From Ciceribacter sp. T2.26MG-112.2 (GTDB lineage Bacteria; Pseudomonadota; Alphaproteobacteria; Rhizobiales; Rhizobiaceae): DNA of 64,000 nucleotides. The stretch lies in the NCBI RefSeq assembly GCF_900492205.1, contig NZ_UEYQ01000005.1, positions 1-64,000 on the forward strand, written 5' to 3'. Of the stretch, positions 18,287 through 26,884 are shown piece after piece (within the stretch, counting starts at the first letter, position 1; every line of letters begins with the position of its first letter). The translations under genes and the position numbers were made by a program. The notes below the pieces were generated by a model that saw nothing but the letters and a program-made list of their open reading frames with translations, did not search any database and had not been told where the DNA came from.

Positions 18287-19176
18287 GGCTTGACGGTATC
18301 CGGATAGAGTCTTGCCGCAAGATCGAGTGCTGCGGCGGGTGTGCGTGGCCCAAGGCCGAGAAGGTAGAGGCCGTCCATGGCGATGAAGGCGCCGGTTTTC
18401 GCCGCCGGGCTGGTCTGCAGCGCGGGCAGGGCAAACGCCTGTTCGGCGGTCAGGTGAAGCTGCGGGTTGTCCATGACAAGGACCACGTCGGGGGCCGCCG
18501 CGATCACCGCCTCGTCGCTCAGCGGCTTATAGCCGGTAACGTCGCCTGCGGCATTGACGCCACCGGCGAGCCGGATGATCGCATCGGCGGATGTGTTCGT
18601 GCCGGCGGCCATGACGCGGCCGTTGGAAAGCGACAGGGCGAACAGCACGCGTTTCTTCGGCGCGCTGATCGCCGCGATTTTCTGCTTGAGCGCCGAAAGG
18701 CCGGCATCGACGTCGGTCGCCAGCTTCTCGGCGGCGTCCGGCGTGCCGACCGCGGCACCGACCGCCCGGATCTTGCCGGCAATCGCCTCAGCCTCCGGCG
18801 GCGTCGGGATGGAGACCATGGCCACGCCCGAGGCCTTGAGGATGGCGATCGCATCGGCCGGACCGGCGCCCGCCTCGGCGATGATGAGGTCCGGCTTCTG
18901 CGACAGCACGCCTTCGGCAGACAGCTGGCGGATATAGCCGACATCGGGCTTGTCCGCAGCGCTCTGGGGATAGGTGCTGGTGCTGTCGACCGCGATGACC
19001 CGCTCGCCTTCGCCGAGCGCGTGGATGATTTCCGTCACCGTGCCGCCGATCGAGACGATGCGCTGCGCGCCGCTGGGGCTCGATTGGGCGAGGGTGGCGC
19101 CGGCGGGGGCGACGATGAGGAGGAGGGCGGTGGCGAGCGTCCGTGCCGTCAGCCCGAGCGATCCGAATTGATCCAT
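18283..19176 (-). CDS. hmuT: Periplasmic heme-binding protein
   Basis: A 297-residue class III periplasmic binding protein with a signal peptide (about residues 1-31, ATLAQ). RIVSIGGTVTEIIHALGEGERVIAVDSTSTYP is the typical HmuT beginning, and PDVGYIRQLSAEGVLSQKPDLIIA follows. It hands heme to HmuUV. First gene of the leftward hmuTUV operon; the gene for the outer-membrane receptor and a HmuS-type protein are not next to it. Confidence 0.92.
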   Translation of the reverse strand: MDQFGSLGLTARTLATALLLIVAPAGATLAQSSPSGAQRIVSIGGTVTEIIHALGEGERVIAVDSTSTYPQSAADKPDVGYIRQLSAEGVLSQKPDLIIAEAGAGPADAIAILKASGVAMVSIPTPPEAEAIAGKIRAVGAAVGTPDAAEKLATDVDAGLSALKQKIAAISAPKKRVLFALSLSNGRVMAAGTNTSADAIIRLAGGVNAAGDVTGYKPLSDEAVIAAAPDVVLVMDNPQLHLTAEQAFALPALQTSPAAKTGAFIAMDGLYLLGLGPRTPAAALDLAARLYPDTVKP

Positions 19177-19264
19177 GCTTGTGAAATCCTATTGCCAATA
19201 ATTGTGCGCTGCCGCCAAACTGGGTCGGCGGCCCTGCAGAAATTCGAGGGCCGCTGCCGGCGAC

Positions 19265-19296
19265 ATTTAACTTGACACAAATACACAAGTTTAAAT
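19265..19296. promoter_or_regulatory. Divergent hmu control region with AT-rich inverted repeat
   Basis: ATTTAACTTG (19265-19274) and CAAGTTTAAAT (19286-19296) form an almost perfect inverted repeat between hmuT and hmuQ. A TTGACA hexamer (19272-19277), reading towards hmuQ, sits inside it. This is a plausible operator for an iron or heme regulator such as RirA, Irr or Fur-like proteins, but it does not match any of their consensus sequences well enough to name one. Confidence 0.5.
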
Positions 19297-19405
19297 ACCA
19301 AGGCAACGCAAGGTGGTGGCCGGGCGGGCGGCCGGTGATGGTTGAATGCCGGCGCCCCGTCCGACGCTTGGCCGTCCCACCGATCAGAGAAAGGATTTTT
19401 GACAG

Positions 19406-19747
19406 ATGTTTATTGCCATGAACCGTTTCCGCGTGGTTCCCGGTCATGAGGAGGCATTCGAGGCCATGTGGGCGAACCGCAAGGGCCGACTGGCCGAAGT
19501 GCCGGGCTATGTCGAATTCCACATGCTGAAGGGCCCGAAGGCGGAGGATCATTCGCTCTATGCCTCGCATGCCGTCTGGGAGACCGAGGAACACTTCAAG
19601 GCCTGGACCAAGTCCGAGCAGTTCCGCGCGGCCCATGCCCGCGCCGGCGAATCCAAGGTGCAGTATCTGTCCGGCCCGCATTTTGAAGGCTTCGAGGTCA
19701 TCATTCATGAGGACCGTGACGGCAAGCGCGTCGACGAGGCCGCTTGA
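19406..19747 (+). CDS. hmuQ: Heme-degrading monooxygenase, HmuQ/IsdG type
   Basis: A 113-residue ABM-fold protein. The residues that form the IsdG-type catalytic triad are present at the expected places: Asn6 (IAMNRFRV), Trp67 (FKAWTKSE) and His77 (RAAHARA). Relatives in Bradyrhizobium (HmuQ, HmuD) open the heme ring and release iron. It is transcribed away from hmuTUV across a short control region and is followed 17 bases later by a HutX-like gene, so imported heme can be held and degraded by products of one locus. Confidence 0.9.
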   Translation: MFIAMNRFRVVPGHEEAFEAMWANRKGRLAEVPGYVEFHMLKGPKAEDHSLYASHAVWETEEHFKAWTKSEQFRAAHARAGESKVQYLSGPHFEGFEVIIHEDRDGKRVDEAA

Positions 19748-19764
19748 GGGACGAGGGAATGGCT

Positions 19765-20280
19765 ATGTCGAGAGACAGTGAAGAACGGGCGGAGCGGGCA
19801 CGCGCCGCGATCGCCGAGAAGCCCGACGGCGTCGTCGAGGCTATGGCTGCGCAAGCGAACGTGACGCCGGCGGAGATCCTGGCGATCCTGCCCGCCGGGG
19901 CGGCGGTGCTCGCTCCTGGCGAACGCTTCCTGACGATCTGGCAGGACATGGCCGGTTGGGGCGATGTCCTCCTGATTGTCCACACCGACGATATCGTGCT
20001 CGAGGTGGAGGGGGCGCTGCCCGAGGGCAGCGAGGGCCATGGATGGTTCAACATCCACGGCGACAGCCCGATCGGTGGCCATATCCGCAAGGATCGGTGC
20101 GTCTCGATCGCCTTCGTCGACCGTGGCTTCCATGGCCGGCGCTCGTGCTCGGTCTGGTTCATGAACGCCGATGGACGCGCCATGTTCAAGGTCTTCGTGC
20201 GGCGCGACGAGGAAAGGGCGCTGCTTGCCGATCAGTTGCAGCGTTTCGAGGCCTTGCGCGCGAAGATGGCCGAGGCCTGA
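19765..20280 (+). CDS. hutX: HutX/HuvX-type cytosolic heme carrier protein
   Basis: A 171-residue protein of the HemS/ChuX-like single-domain heme utilisation family. DMAGWGDVLLIVHTDDIVLEVEGALPEG and HGWFNIHGDSPIGGHI are recognisable, followed by FVDRGFHGRRSCSVWFMNADG. It is expected to bind heme in the cytoplasm after import. I chose the ATG at 19765 because GAGGGA lies six bases upstream; ATG 19759 would leave no spacing. It follows hmuQ in the same operon. Confidence 0.85.
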   Translation: MSRDSEERAERARAAIAEKPDGVVEAMAAQANVTPAEILAILPAGAAVLAPGERFLTIWQDMAGWGDVLLIVHTDDIVLEVEGALPEGSEGHGWFNIHGDSPIGGHIRKDRCVSIAFVDRGFHGRRSCSVWFMNADGRAMFKVFVRRDEERALLADQLQRFEALRAKMAEA

Positions 20281-20392
20281 CCAACCATGAGCGGGGCACA
20301 GGATGCCGGTGCCTCGGCTTCGGGCGTTCTTTCTTTTGGCCAAAACAGTGACTATGGTCCGCGCAGAATCCAGATCAGCGCAAGGACCGAAC

Positions 20393-22873
20393 TTGTCCCG
20401 CATCCACCGCCTTTCTCTTATCGTCATTGCCATGGTGCTCGCCCTCCAGCCGCTGGGGGGCGCCGATGGTGTCACGCCGGCCGTCGCGCAGGAAATCGCG
20501 CCGGCGCGCGACAAGATCGTCGGGCACGCTCTGGAACAGATATCCGAGGCGGAAAAGCAGATCGAGGCGCTGCAGTCGCAAGTGGAGGCCAACAAGAGCG
20601 ACGACGCGGCGCTGGTCGACATCAAGGTCAAGGCGGACGAGATCATCCGGCAATTGTTGAAGATCTCGGTCGAGCTTCGCCCGCGCTTCAACGACGTCAA
20701 GGCCCGGCTGGCGCAGCTCGGCGAGAAACCGGCCGAGGGCGAGCCAGCGGAGGCGCCGGCGGTCACCGAGGAGCGCACGCGACTGAATGCGGCGCGTCTG
20801 GAGATCAATACGCTGACCGGGCGGGCGGAGGATCTGTCGATCCGGGCCTCCAACCTTTCCGACAGCATAACCGACCTCAGACGCGAATTGTTCACCGACC
20901 GGCTGTTCGAGCATACCGAAATTTCCGGCGACGTGGTCGATGACGCGCTCAATGCCTTTTCGGCGGAGTTCAACGACTTCCAGCGTACCGTCAGCAGCTG
21001 GTTCTCCTTCATCTGGAAATACAAGCGGGTGCCGCTCGGCACGGCCGTCACCCTGTCGCTGGCCATGGCGCTGGTGCTGCTCGCCGGCGAATACCGACTG
21101 TTCGGCTCGCTCATCCGCCGGGATCCAACGGTCAGCAAGCCTGCCTATATGAGCCGGTTCTCGGTGGCTTTCTGGTCGACGATCCTGCCGGCACTGGCGC
21201 TCGCGGCCTTTCTTGTCAGCAGCTTCTTCTTCCTCGATACCTTCAACGTGTTGCGACCGGACATCGCGCCGATCGCAGCCGCATTGTTCGGCTTTGCCGG
21301 GCTCGTCTTCTTCGTCGCCATGCTGGCGCGGGCGGTGCTGGCACCAAAGGCGCCGAGCTGGCGGCTCGTCAGGCTGTCCGACAAGGGGGCGCGTGACCTG
21401 AATTTCGCTGTGTTGTCGATGGCGGTGGTCAATGGTTCGGACTACGTGCTCGGCGCGATCAGCGAGACCTTGAGTTCTCCGGTGGTGCTGACCGTGATGA
21501 AGAGTTTTCTCTCCTCGGTCGTGGTCGGGCTCATCGTTGTTGTCGTCTCCTTCCTGCGTCCGATGGTCGCCCAGAGCGGCGATCCTTCGGAGCGGGGCCG
21601 CGCCTGGCCCAAGGCCGTCGCCTTGCCGTTGCGCATTATCGGCATCGGCCTCATCCTGCTCAGTGCGATCGGCTATGTCGGACTATCGCGCTTCCTCGCC
21701 ACACAGATGGTGCTGACCGGCGCGGTCGTGGCGACGATGTATATCGGCATTCTTTCCGGCAAGGCGATTTCGGCGCCGAACCAGTTCGGCGAGACGCGGG
21801 TCGGCCGATACCTCCAGCAGCGCTTTGCGCTCAAACCGGTCGGCCTTGACCAGGCGGGTATCGCCGCCGGCTTGCTGATCTACGTGTTCGCGCTGTCGAT
21901 CGGCATCCCGCTGATCCTGATCTCCTGGGGTTTCCAGCCGCGCGACCTGCAGATCTGGCTGATCAACATCTTCACCGAGATCAACATCGGCTCGATCCGC
22001 ATCTCGATCTTCGGCATCCTCGGCGGGGTCCTGCTGTTCGCTCTCGGTCTGGTCGCCACGCGCTGGCTGCAGAAGTGGCTCGACGGCAATGTCATGGCGC
22101 GTTCGCAGGTCGATGCCGGCGTTCGCAATTCGATCAAGACGGGGGTAGGTTATCTGGGCACCGGTCTTGCCGGGCTGATCGGCATTTCCGCGGCGGGGAT
22201 CGACCTGTCGAGCCTTGCGCTGGTCGCCGGCGCGCTGTCGCTGGGCATCGGTTTCGGCCTGCAGAACATCGTGTCCAACTTCGTGTCCGGCCTCATCCTG
22301 CTCGCCGAACGGCCGTTCAAGGTCGGCGACTGGGTGGCGACCGGAACGACGGAGGGTTTCGTGCGTCGCATTTCGGTGCGCGCCACCGAAATCGAGACGT
22401 TCCAGCGCCAGTCGATCATCGTGCCCAACTCGGAACTGATCAACGCTCCGGTCGGCAACTGGACGCATCGCAACAAGCTCGGCCGTATCGAGATCCCGGT
22501 CAGCGTTTCCTATGAGGCGGACCCGCGCCGGGTGATGGACCTGCTGATGGAAATCGCGCTCGCCCATCCCGGCTTGCTGCGCAATCCGGAGCCGGTGGTG
22601 ATGTTCAACGGCTTCGGCGCATCTTCGCTTGATTTCGAACTGCGCGGCTTCATTGGCGACGTTCTGGGCGGACTGCCGATCAAGAATGAGCTTCGCGTGA
22701 CCATCCTGGAGCGTTTCCGCGCGGAGAAGATCCAGATGCCCTATCCGCATCAGGAGGTGCACCTGCATCTCGACGAGGCGGATCGGCGGATCTTCGCCGG
22801 TCGCGGGAAGGGCCGTCCGGGAGAGACGGGCGATTTGCGCGAACCGCCGGATGATGACAAGATCCTGCCATGA
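20393..22873 (+). CDS. Large MscS-family mechanosensitive channel with DUF3772
   Basis: An 826-residue membrane protein. A signal peptide (PAVAQ-E, about residue 34) leads a periplasmic coiled region of about 170 residues (EQISEAEKQIEALQSQVEANK onward, DUF3772-like), then about ten transmembrane segments, and a C-terminal MscS pore and cytoplasmic cage. The pore helix is rich in Gly and Ala (ALVAGALSLGIGFGLQNIVSNFVSG) and is followed by RPFKVGDWV. The TTG start at 20393 has AAGGA six bases before it and opens directly into a signal peptide; an in-frame ATG at 20303 adds 30 residues. Role: relief of osmotic downshock. Confidence 0.88.
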   Translation: MSRIHRLSLIVIAMVLALQPLGGADGVTPAVAQEIAPARDKIVGHALEQISEAEKQIEALQSQVEANKSDDAALVDIKVKADEIIRQLLKISVELRPRFNDVKARLAQLGEKPAEGEPAEAPAVTEERTRLNAARLEINTLTGRAEDLSIRASNLSDSITDLRRELFTDRLFEHTEISGDVVDDALNAFSAEFNDFQRTVSSWFSFIWKYKRVPLGTAVTLSLAMALVLLAGEYRLFGSLIRRDPTVSKPAYMSRFSVAFWSTILPALALAAFLVSSFFFLDTFNVLRPDIAPIAAALFGFAGLVFFVAMLARAVLAPKAPSWRLVRLSDKGARDLNFAVLSMAVVNGSDYVLGAISETLSSPVVLTVMKSFLSSVVVGLIVVVVSFLRPMVAQSGDPSERGRAWPKAVALPLRIIGIGLILLSAIGYVGLSRFLATQMVLTGAVVATMYIGILSGKAISAPNQFGETRVGRYLQQRFALKPVGLDQAGIAAGLLIYVFALSIGIPLILISWGFQPRDLQIWLINIFTEINIGSIRISIFGILGGVLLFALGLVATRWLQKWLDGNVMARSQVDAGVRNSIKTGVGYLGTGLAGLIGISAAGIDLSSLALVAGALSLGIGFGLQNIVSNFVSGLILLAERPFKVGDWVATGTTEGFVRRISVRATEIETFQRQSIIVPNSELINAPVGNWTHRNKLGRIEIPVSVSYEADPRRVMDLLMEIALAHPGLLRNPEPVVMFNGFGASSLDFELRGFIGDVLGGLPIKNELRVTILERFRAEKIQMPYPHQEVHLHLDEADRRIFAGRGKGRPGETGDLREPPDDDKILP

Positions 22874-22990
22874 ACGGTATGTTCAGCCGGCGTTCAGGGG
22901 CGGCGGTCTAGAAGAGGGCATGTCTGGTGCGGTCAAGATGACCGCGAAACGGACAAAACGAGAGGACGGCGCCTCGGCGCCGGATGAGCG

Positions 22991-23254
22991 ATGAAAAAGT
23001 TCCTGGCTGGCTTTGTGATTTTCCTCGGCGCGGCGAGCGGTGCCTTGGCGGCCTCGGTCACCAATAGCGGCACGGCATCGATCGTGCTTCAGGTGGTCGA
23101 GGATGGCAATCGGAGCGAGGTCGCGATCGATGCCGGCGCTTCGGAAACGATTTGCCCGTCGGGCTGTTTCGTCACGCTTCCCAACGGAGACCGCCTCGGT
23201 CTCGAGGGTGGCGAGTCGGTCGAGATCAAGGACGGTTCGGCGACCGTCAAGTAG
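22991..23254 (+). CDS. Small exported protein of unknown function
   Basis: An 87-residue protein with a signal peptide (residues 1-20, GALAA-SV). The mature part is short and beta-rich: NSGTASIVLQVVEDGNRSEVAIDAGASETICPSGCFVTL is split by a CPSGC motif whose two cysteines could form a disulphide or bind a metal. Function unknown. A 14-bp GC palindrome (22968-22981) lies just before it, and a terminator follows 39 bases after its stop. It stands alone between the channel gene and the receiver genes. Confidence 0.75.
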   Translation: MKKFLAGFVIFLGAASGALAASVTNSGTASIVLQVVEDGNRSEVAIDAGASETICPSGCFVTLPNGDRLGLEGGESVEIKDGSATVK

Positions 23255-23293
23255 GCGGTCAGTCACCATCTCGTGGAAATTTGCAGATTGAGG

Positions 23294-23324
23294 CGCCCGG
23301 ATTCGTTCCGGGCGTTTGTGTTTT
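23294..23324 (+). terminator. Intrinsic terminator
   Basis: CGCCCGGA (23294-23301) pairs with TCCGGGCG (23307-23314) around TTCGT, followed by TTTGTGTTTT. It ends the small exported protein gene. From here to 23549 no gene is visible; the stretch is AT-richer than average and carries several isolated TTAA motifs. Confidence 0.8.
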
Positions 23325-23549
23325 CGTCAGCGGATCGCACGGGCGACAACACATTTGAAGTCCTTCAGGTCAAAATGCCGCGGGCGAAAGCCGTCCATGA
23401 ACAGTCAAAGATCCAAAAGGGGCAGAATTGGTCGCCTTTCCTTCAGCATGAGTTAATCACGGCATGCTTCGATCTCGCCTGCTCGATTAACGGTTCTGCA
23501 AGTCCAAACGACTAATTTGCTTGCAGTTCTCTCAGGTTAAAGGCGTGTC

Positions 23550-24371
23550 ATGGCTTTTCTAGGCATATCCGGAATGCAATATTCCGGAGAGACTTTTCCG
23601 GATGTTCGTATCATCGTTGCCGAGGATTCGAATGTCTTCACGTCCATGATCAGCACGCGCATGAAGGAGTTGTTCGGCATCGATGTCGAAATCTGCCGCA
23701 CCTTCGAGGATCTTCAGGCCGCGAACGAGCTGTCTGACGAGGCCGTGACGCTGGCGATCTCCAATATCAACCTGCCGGGAGCGGAAAACGGCGAGGCGCT
23801 GGAATATCTGATCGACCTGAACATCCCGGTGATCGTGTTTACCGGCACCTTCCAGGAGCAGACCCGCGAGAAGCTGCTGTCGAAGGATATCGTCGACTAT
23901 ATCCTCAAGGACAATATCTTCGCGGTCGAGATGCTGGCGGAGTCGGTCTATCGGTTCCTGACCAATCATCGCCATCACGTGCTGATCGTCGACGATAGCC
24001 CGACGGCGCGGGCGCTGCTTTCAAGCCGCCTCAAACGGTATAATTTCCGCGTCAGCACCGCCGAAAGCGGCGCCAAGGCGCTTGAGATCCTGAAGGCCAG
24101 TCCGGATATCGGCCTCGTGGTCACCGATTATAATATGCCGGACATTGACGGCTTCGAGCTGACGCGGCGCATCCGTGGCGCCCGTGGCAGCCACGAGCTT
24201 CGGATCATCGGTGTGTCGTCCTCGACCAACCGGCTGTTGTCCGCGCGTTTCCTCAAGGTTGGCGGCAACGACTTCATGCTGCGCCCGTTCATCGATGAAG
24301 AATTCTACTGCCGGGTGAATCAGAACCTCGACACCCTGGTACAGATCCGAGCGGCGAACGCGCGCAAATAG
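23550..24371 (+). CDS. Double-receiver response regulator with degenerate first receiver
   Basis: A 273-residue protein made of two receiver domains and nothing else. Receiver 1 (about residues 18-135) keeps the acidic pair (IIVAEDSN) and the lysine (DYILKDN), but the phosphoacceptor position is Asn72 (AISNINLPG). Receiver 2 (about 143-262) is complete: VLIVDDSPTARA, Asp193 in TDYNMPDIDG, then the conserved Ser/Thr and the RPF in place of the usual KPF. It is a close relative of the next gene's double-receiver part. Without an output domain it may act as a phosphorelay or adaptor protein. Confidence 0.88.
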   Translation: MAFLGISGMQYSGETFPDVRIIVAEDSNVFTSMISTRMKELFGIDVEICRTFEDLQAANELSDEAVTLAISNINLPGAENGEALEYLIDLNIPVIVFTGTFQEQTREKLLSKDIVDYILKDNIFAVEMLAESVYRFLTNHRHHVLIVDDSPTARALLSSRLKRYNFRVSTAESGAKALEILKASPDIGLVVTDYNMPDIDGFELTRRIRGARGSHELRIIGVSSSTNRLLSARFLKVGGNDFMLRPFIDEEFYCRVNQNLDTLVQIRAANARK

Positions 24372-24412
24372 CGCGTCCACGCACTCGTTGAGGACAGTTT
24401 GGAAGAATTGCC

Positions 24413-24435
24413 GATCCGAGGCGATGCCTCGGATC
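24413..24435 (+). other. Perfect 10-bp hairpin between the two receiver genes
   Basis: GATCCGAGGC (24413-24422) and GCCTCGGATC (24426-24435) flank a 3-base loop. No T-run follows, so a classical terminator is unlikely; it could limit read-through or stabilise the upstream mRNA. Confidence 0.5.
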
Positions 24436-24496
24436 TGGGCACATGCCTGTAGATACCGATTGTTGCAGAACGACTGATTTTCAAAGGCGATTTAGA

Positions 24497-25831
24497 ATGT
24501 CAAAGCCGAGCGAACTGTCCGCAGGGTCCGTGCCTGCTGCGCGCAAGCGTGCGCATGTGCTGGTAATCGAGGATTCCCGTACCTTCTCATCCTTGCTCTG
24601 CCATCGCTTTGAAAATGAGAACGGCTATCTGGTGACGCATTGTGCATCGACCAAGGCCCTGCGGGATGCGGCGGGCCGCGCGGACCAGCCGTTCGATGCG
24701 GCCGTCGTCGACCTTAACCTGCCGGATTCGCCCGACGGCCAGATTCTCGACGAGGTGGTCGCCATGGGCGTCCCGGCCGTCGTCTTCACCGCCGACTTCA
24801 ACCGCCATATGCGCGAGCGTCTGGTCGAGCGCGGGGTCGCCGACTATGTCATCAAGAACAATGAGCGGGCCGTCGACATGGTCGTCTCGGCCGTTGCGCG
24901 CATCCTCGACAACCGGCACGTCCGGGTTCTGGTCGTCGATGACGTGGCATCGGCGCGCAAGATGCTGGTCGATCTGCTCAATGTCCAGCAGTTCCAGGTA
25001 TTCGAGGCGACAACCGGCAGCGAGGCGCTCGACATGCTGGTGCGCCATCCCGGCATCGACATGGTGATCACCGACTACAACATGCCGGACATGGACGGCT
25101 ATGAGCTGACCCGGCGGATCCGCCGCGAGCACGGTTCCGACCGGCTGCGGATCATCGGCATTTCCTCCTCGGCCGATCGCCTCTTGTCGGCAAGCTTCCT
25201 CAAGGCCGGGGCCAACGACTTCGTCTATCGCCCCTTCGTGGTCGAGGAATTGCAGTGCCGCATCGGCCACAATATCGAGACCTTGTCCCAGATCCGGCAG
25301 CTGAGGCTCGCCGCCTTCAGCGATTATCTGACCGGCTTGCGCAACCGACGCCATTTCTTCGACGAGGGACCCGCCAGGGTCGCGACCTGTCTCGAACGCG
25401 ACGAGGCGTGCAGCATGGCGATGCTGGACATCGACCATTTCAAGCAGCTCAACGACAGCTACGGCCACGAAGTCGGTGACCGGGTTCTCAAGGCGGTCGC
25501 CGCTCGCCTCTCCGACCTCGTCGACAATACCGACCACCTTCTGGCGCGGCTGGGCGGCGAGGAGTTCGGCATATTGCTGTCGGGAATGGATTCGGAGGCG
25601 GCGAGCGCGTTTTGCGAGATCGTCCGCTCCAGCGTGGCGGAGTTGCGTGTGGCGCATGCCGATACCGACATATCCGTGACCGCGTCGATCGGTGTGGCGG
25701 AGGTGGCAGGGCTGGAGAATTTCAGCAACTACCTCAACGCGGCCGACCAGTTCCTCTATCTCGCCAAGCGCTACGGCCGCAACCGGGTCTATTCCGACAA
25801 TACGCTGCTGAAGATGGCGATCGGCGGCTGA
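24497..25831 (+). CDS. REC-REC-GGDEF diguanylate cyclase
   Basis: A 444-residue PleD-like protein. Receiver 1 has Asp72 (VVDLNLPDS), receiver 2 has Asp193 (TDYNMPDMDG), both with the acidic pair and lysine region. The GGDEF domain begins near residue 275 (LAAFSDYLTGLRNRRHF) and has an intact GGEEF active site at 353-357. No RxxD inhibition site precedes it. It should make c-di-GMP when phosphorylated. Start at ATG 24497; an ATG at 24443 would add 18 residues unlike the family. The preceding gene is a paralogue lacking the output domain. Confidence 0.92.
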   Translation: MSKPSELSAGSVPAARKRAHVLVIEDSRTFSSLLCHRFENENGYLVTHCASTKALRDAAGRADQPFDAAVVDLNLPDSPDGQILDEVVAMGVPAVVFTADFNRHMRERLVERGVADYVIKNNERAVDMVVSAVARILDNRHVRVLVVDDVASARKMLVDLLNVQQFQVFEATTGSEALDMLVRHPGIDMVITDYNMPDMDGYELTRRIRREHGSDRLRIIGISSSADRLLSASFLKAGANDFVYRPFVVEELQCRIGHNIETLSQIRQLRLAAFSDYLTGLRNRRHFFDEGPARVATCLERDEACSMAMLDIDHFKQLNDSYGHEVGDRVLKAVAARLSDLVDNTDHLLARLGGEEFGILLSGMDSEAASAFCEIVRSSVAELRVAHADTDISVTASIGVAEVAGLENFSNYLNAADQFLYLAKRYGRNRVYSDNTLLKMAIGG

Positions 25832-25957
25832 CGGCGGCAGTGAACGCCGTCGGTAGGCAGGCATTCCGTTTTGGCGGCGGTTGACAGCGCGCTGGTAAAT
25901 GGCGATCCGCTTCCTATATTGGCCTGACGTTCCTCATTCCACACGGAGTCTCCGGCC

Positions 25958-26884
25958 ATGGCCCCGATCATTTCCGTGCGTTCCCTGTCCAAGACGTATG
26001 CCAATGGATTCAAGGCACTCGACAACGTCTCGCTCGATATCGAGGAGGGCGAGATTCTCGCCTTGCTCGGTCCGAACGGCGCGGGCAAGACGACGCTGAT
26101 TTCCATCATCTGCGGCATTGCCAATCCGAGCGAGGGCTCGGTAACCGTCGACGGCTATGACGTGGTGCGCGACTTTCGCAAGACCCGCGGCCAGATCGGC
26201 CTGGTGCCGCAGGAGCTGACGACGGACATGTTCGAAACCGTCGTCAACACCGTCAGCTTCTCGCGCGGGCTGAACGGAAAGAAGCCCGCGCCCGAACACA
26301 TCGACAAGCTGTTGCGCGAGCTGACGCTGTTCGAGAAGCGCAACAATGCGCTGCGTGAGCTTTCCGGCGGCATGAAGCGTCGCGTGCTGATCGCCAAGGC
26401 ACTGTCGCACGAGCCGAGAATCCTGTTTCTCGACGAGCCGACGGCCGGCGTCGATGTCAGCCTGCGCAAGGATATGTGGCAATTGGTGAAGCGGCTGCGC
26501 GAAGGCGGCGTCACCATCATCCTCACCACCCACTATATCGAGGAAGCGCAGGAGATCGCCGACCGGATCGGCATCATCGACCGGGGCCGGCTGATGCTGG
26601 TCGAGGAGAAGGACACGCTGATGCGCAAGCTCGGCGGCAAGCATCTCAGCATCGAGTTGCGCGAGCCGATCAACGAGATTCCCGCCTCCCTTGCCACCTG
26701 GAACCTCCAGCTTTCGGAGAGGGGCGACGAACTGGTCTATGAGTATGACGATGAGACCAATCATGGCGGAATTGCGCGACTGCTGGCGGCGGTCGAGGCG
26801 GCGGGGATCGGTTTTGCCGACATCTCCACCCGGCAGACCTCGCTCGAAGACATTTTCGTATCGCTGATCGGAGACGGCAGATGA
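25958..26884 (+). CDS. ABC-2 type exporter ATP-binding protein (YadG-like)
   Basis: A 308-residue ATPase: Walker A GPNGAGKTT, signature ELSGGMKRRVLIAKAL, Walker B ILFLDEPTAGVD and switch TTHYIEEAQE. The last 90 residues form the domain usual in DrrA/NodI/YadG-type exporters (IDRGRLMLVEEKDTLMRKLGGK onward). It overlaps the permease gene by four bases. The substrate is unknown; the E. coli YadGH pair is the closest well-known architecture. Confidence 0.9.
   Translation: MAPIISVRSLSKTYANGFKALDNVSLDIEEGEILALLGPNGAGKTTLISIICGIANPSEGSVTVDGYDVVRDFRKTRGQIGLVPQELTTDMFETVVNTVSFSRGLNGKKPAPEHIDKLLRELTLFEKRNNALRELSGGMKRRVLIAKALSHEPRILFLDEPTAGVDVSLRKDMWQLVKRLREGGVTIILTTHYIEEAQEIADRIGIIDRGRLMLVEEKDTLMRKLGGKHLSIELREPINEIPASLATWNLQLSERGDELVYEYDDETNHGGIARLLAAVEAAGIGFADISTRQTSLEDIFVSLIGDGR

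Noticed and set aside
16398..18434. A single 678-codon minus-strand frame that would fuse extra sequence onto hmuV
   Set aside because: Its first two thirds are an off-frame reading of hmuT and hmuU; hmuV begins at 17198 with overlap to the hmuU stop.
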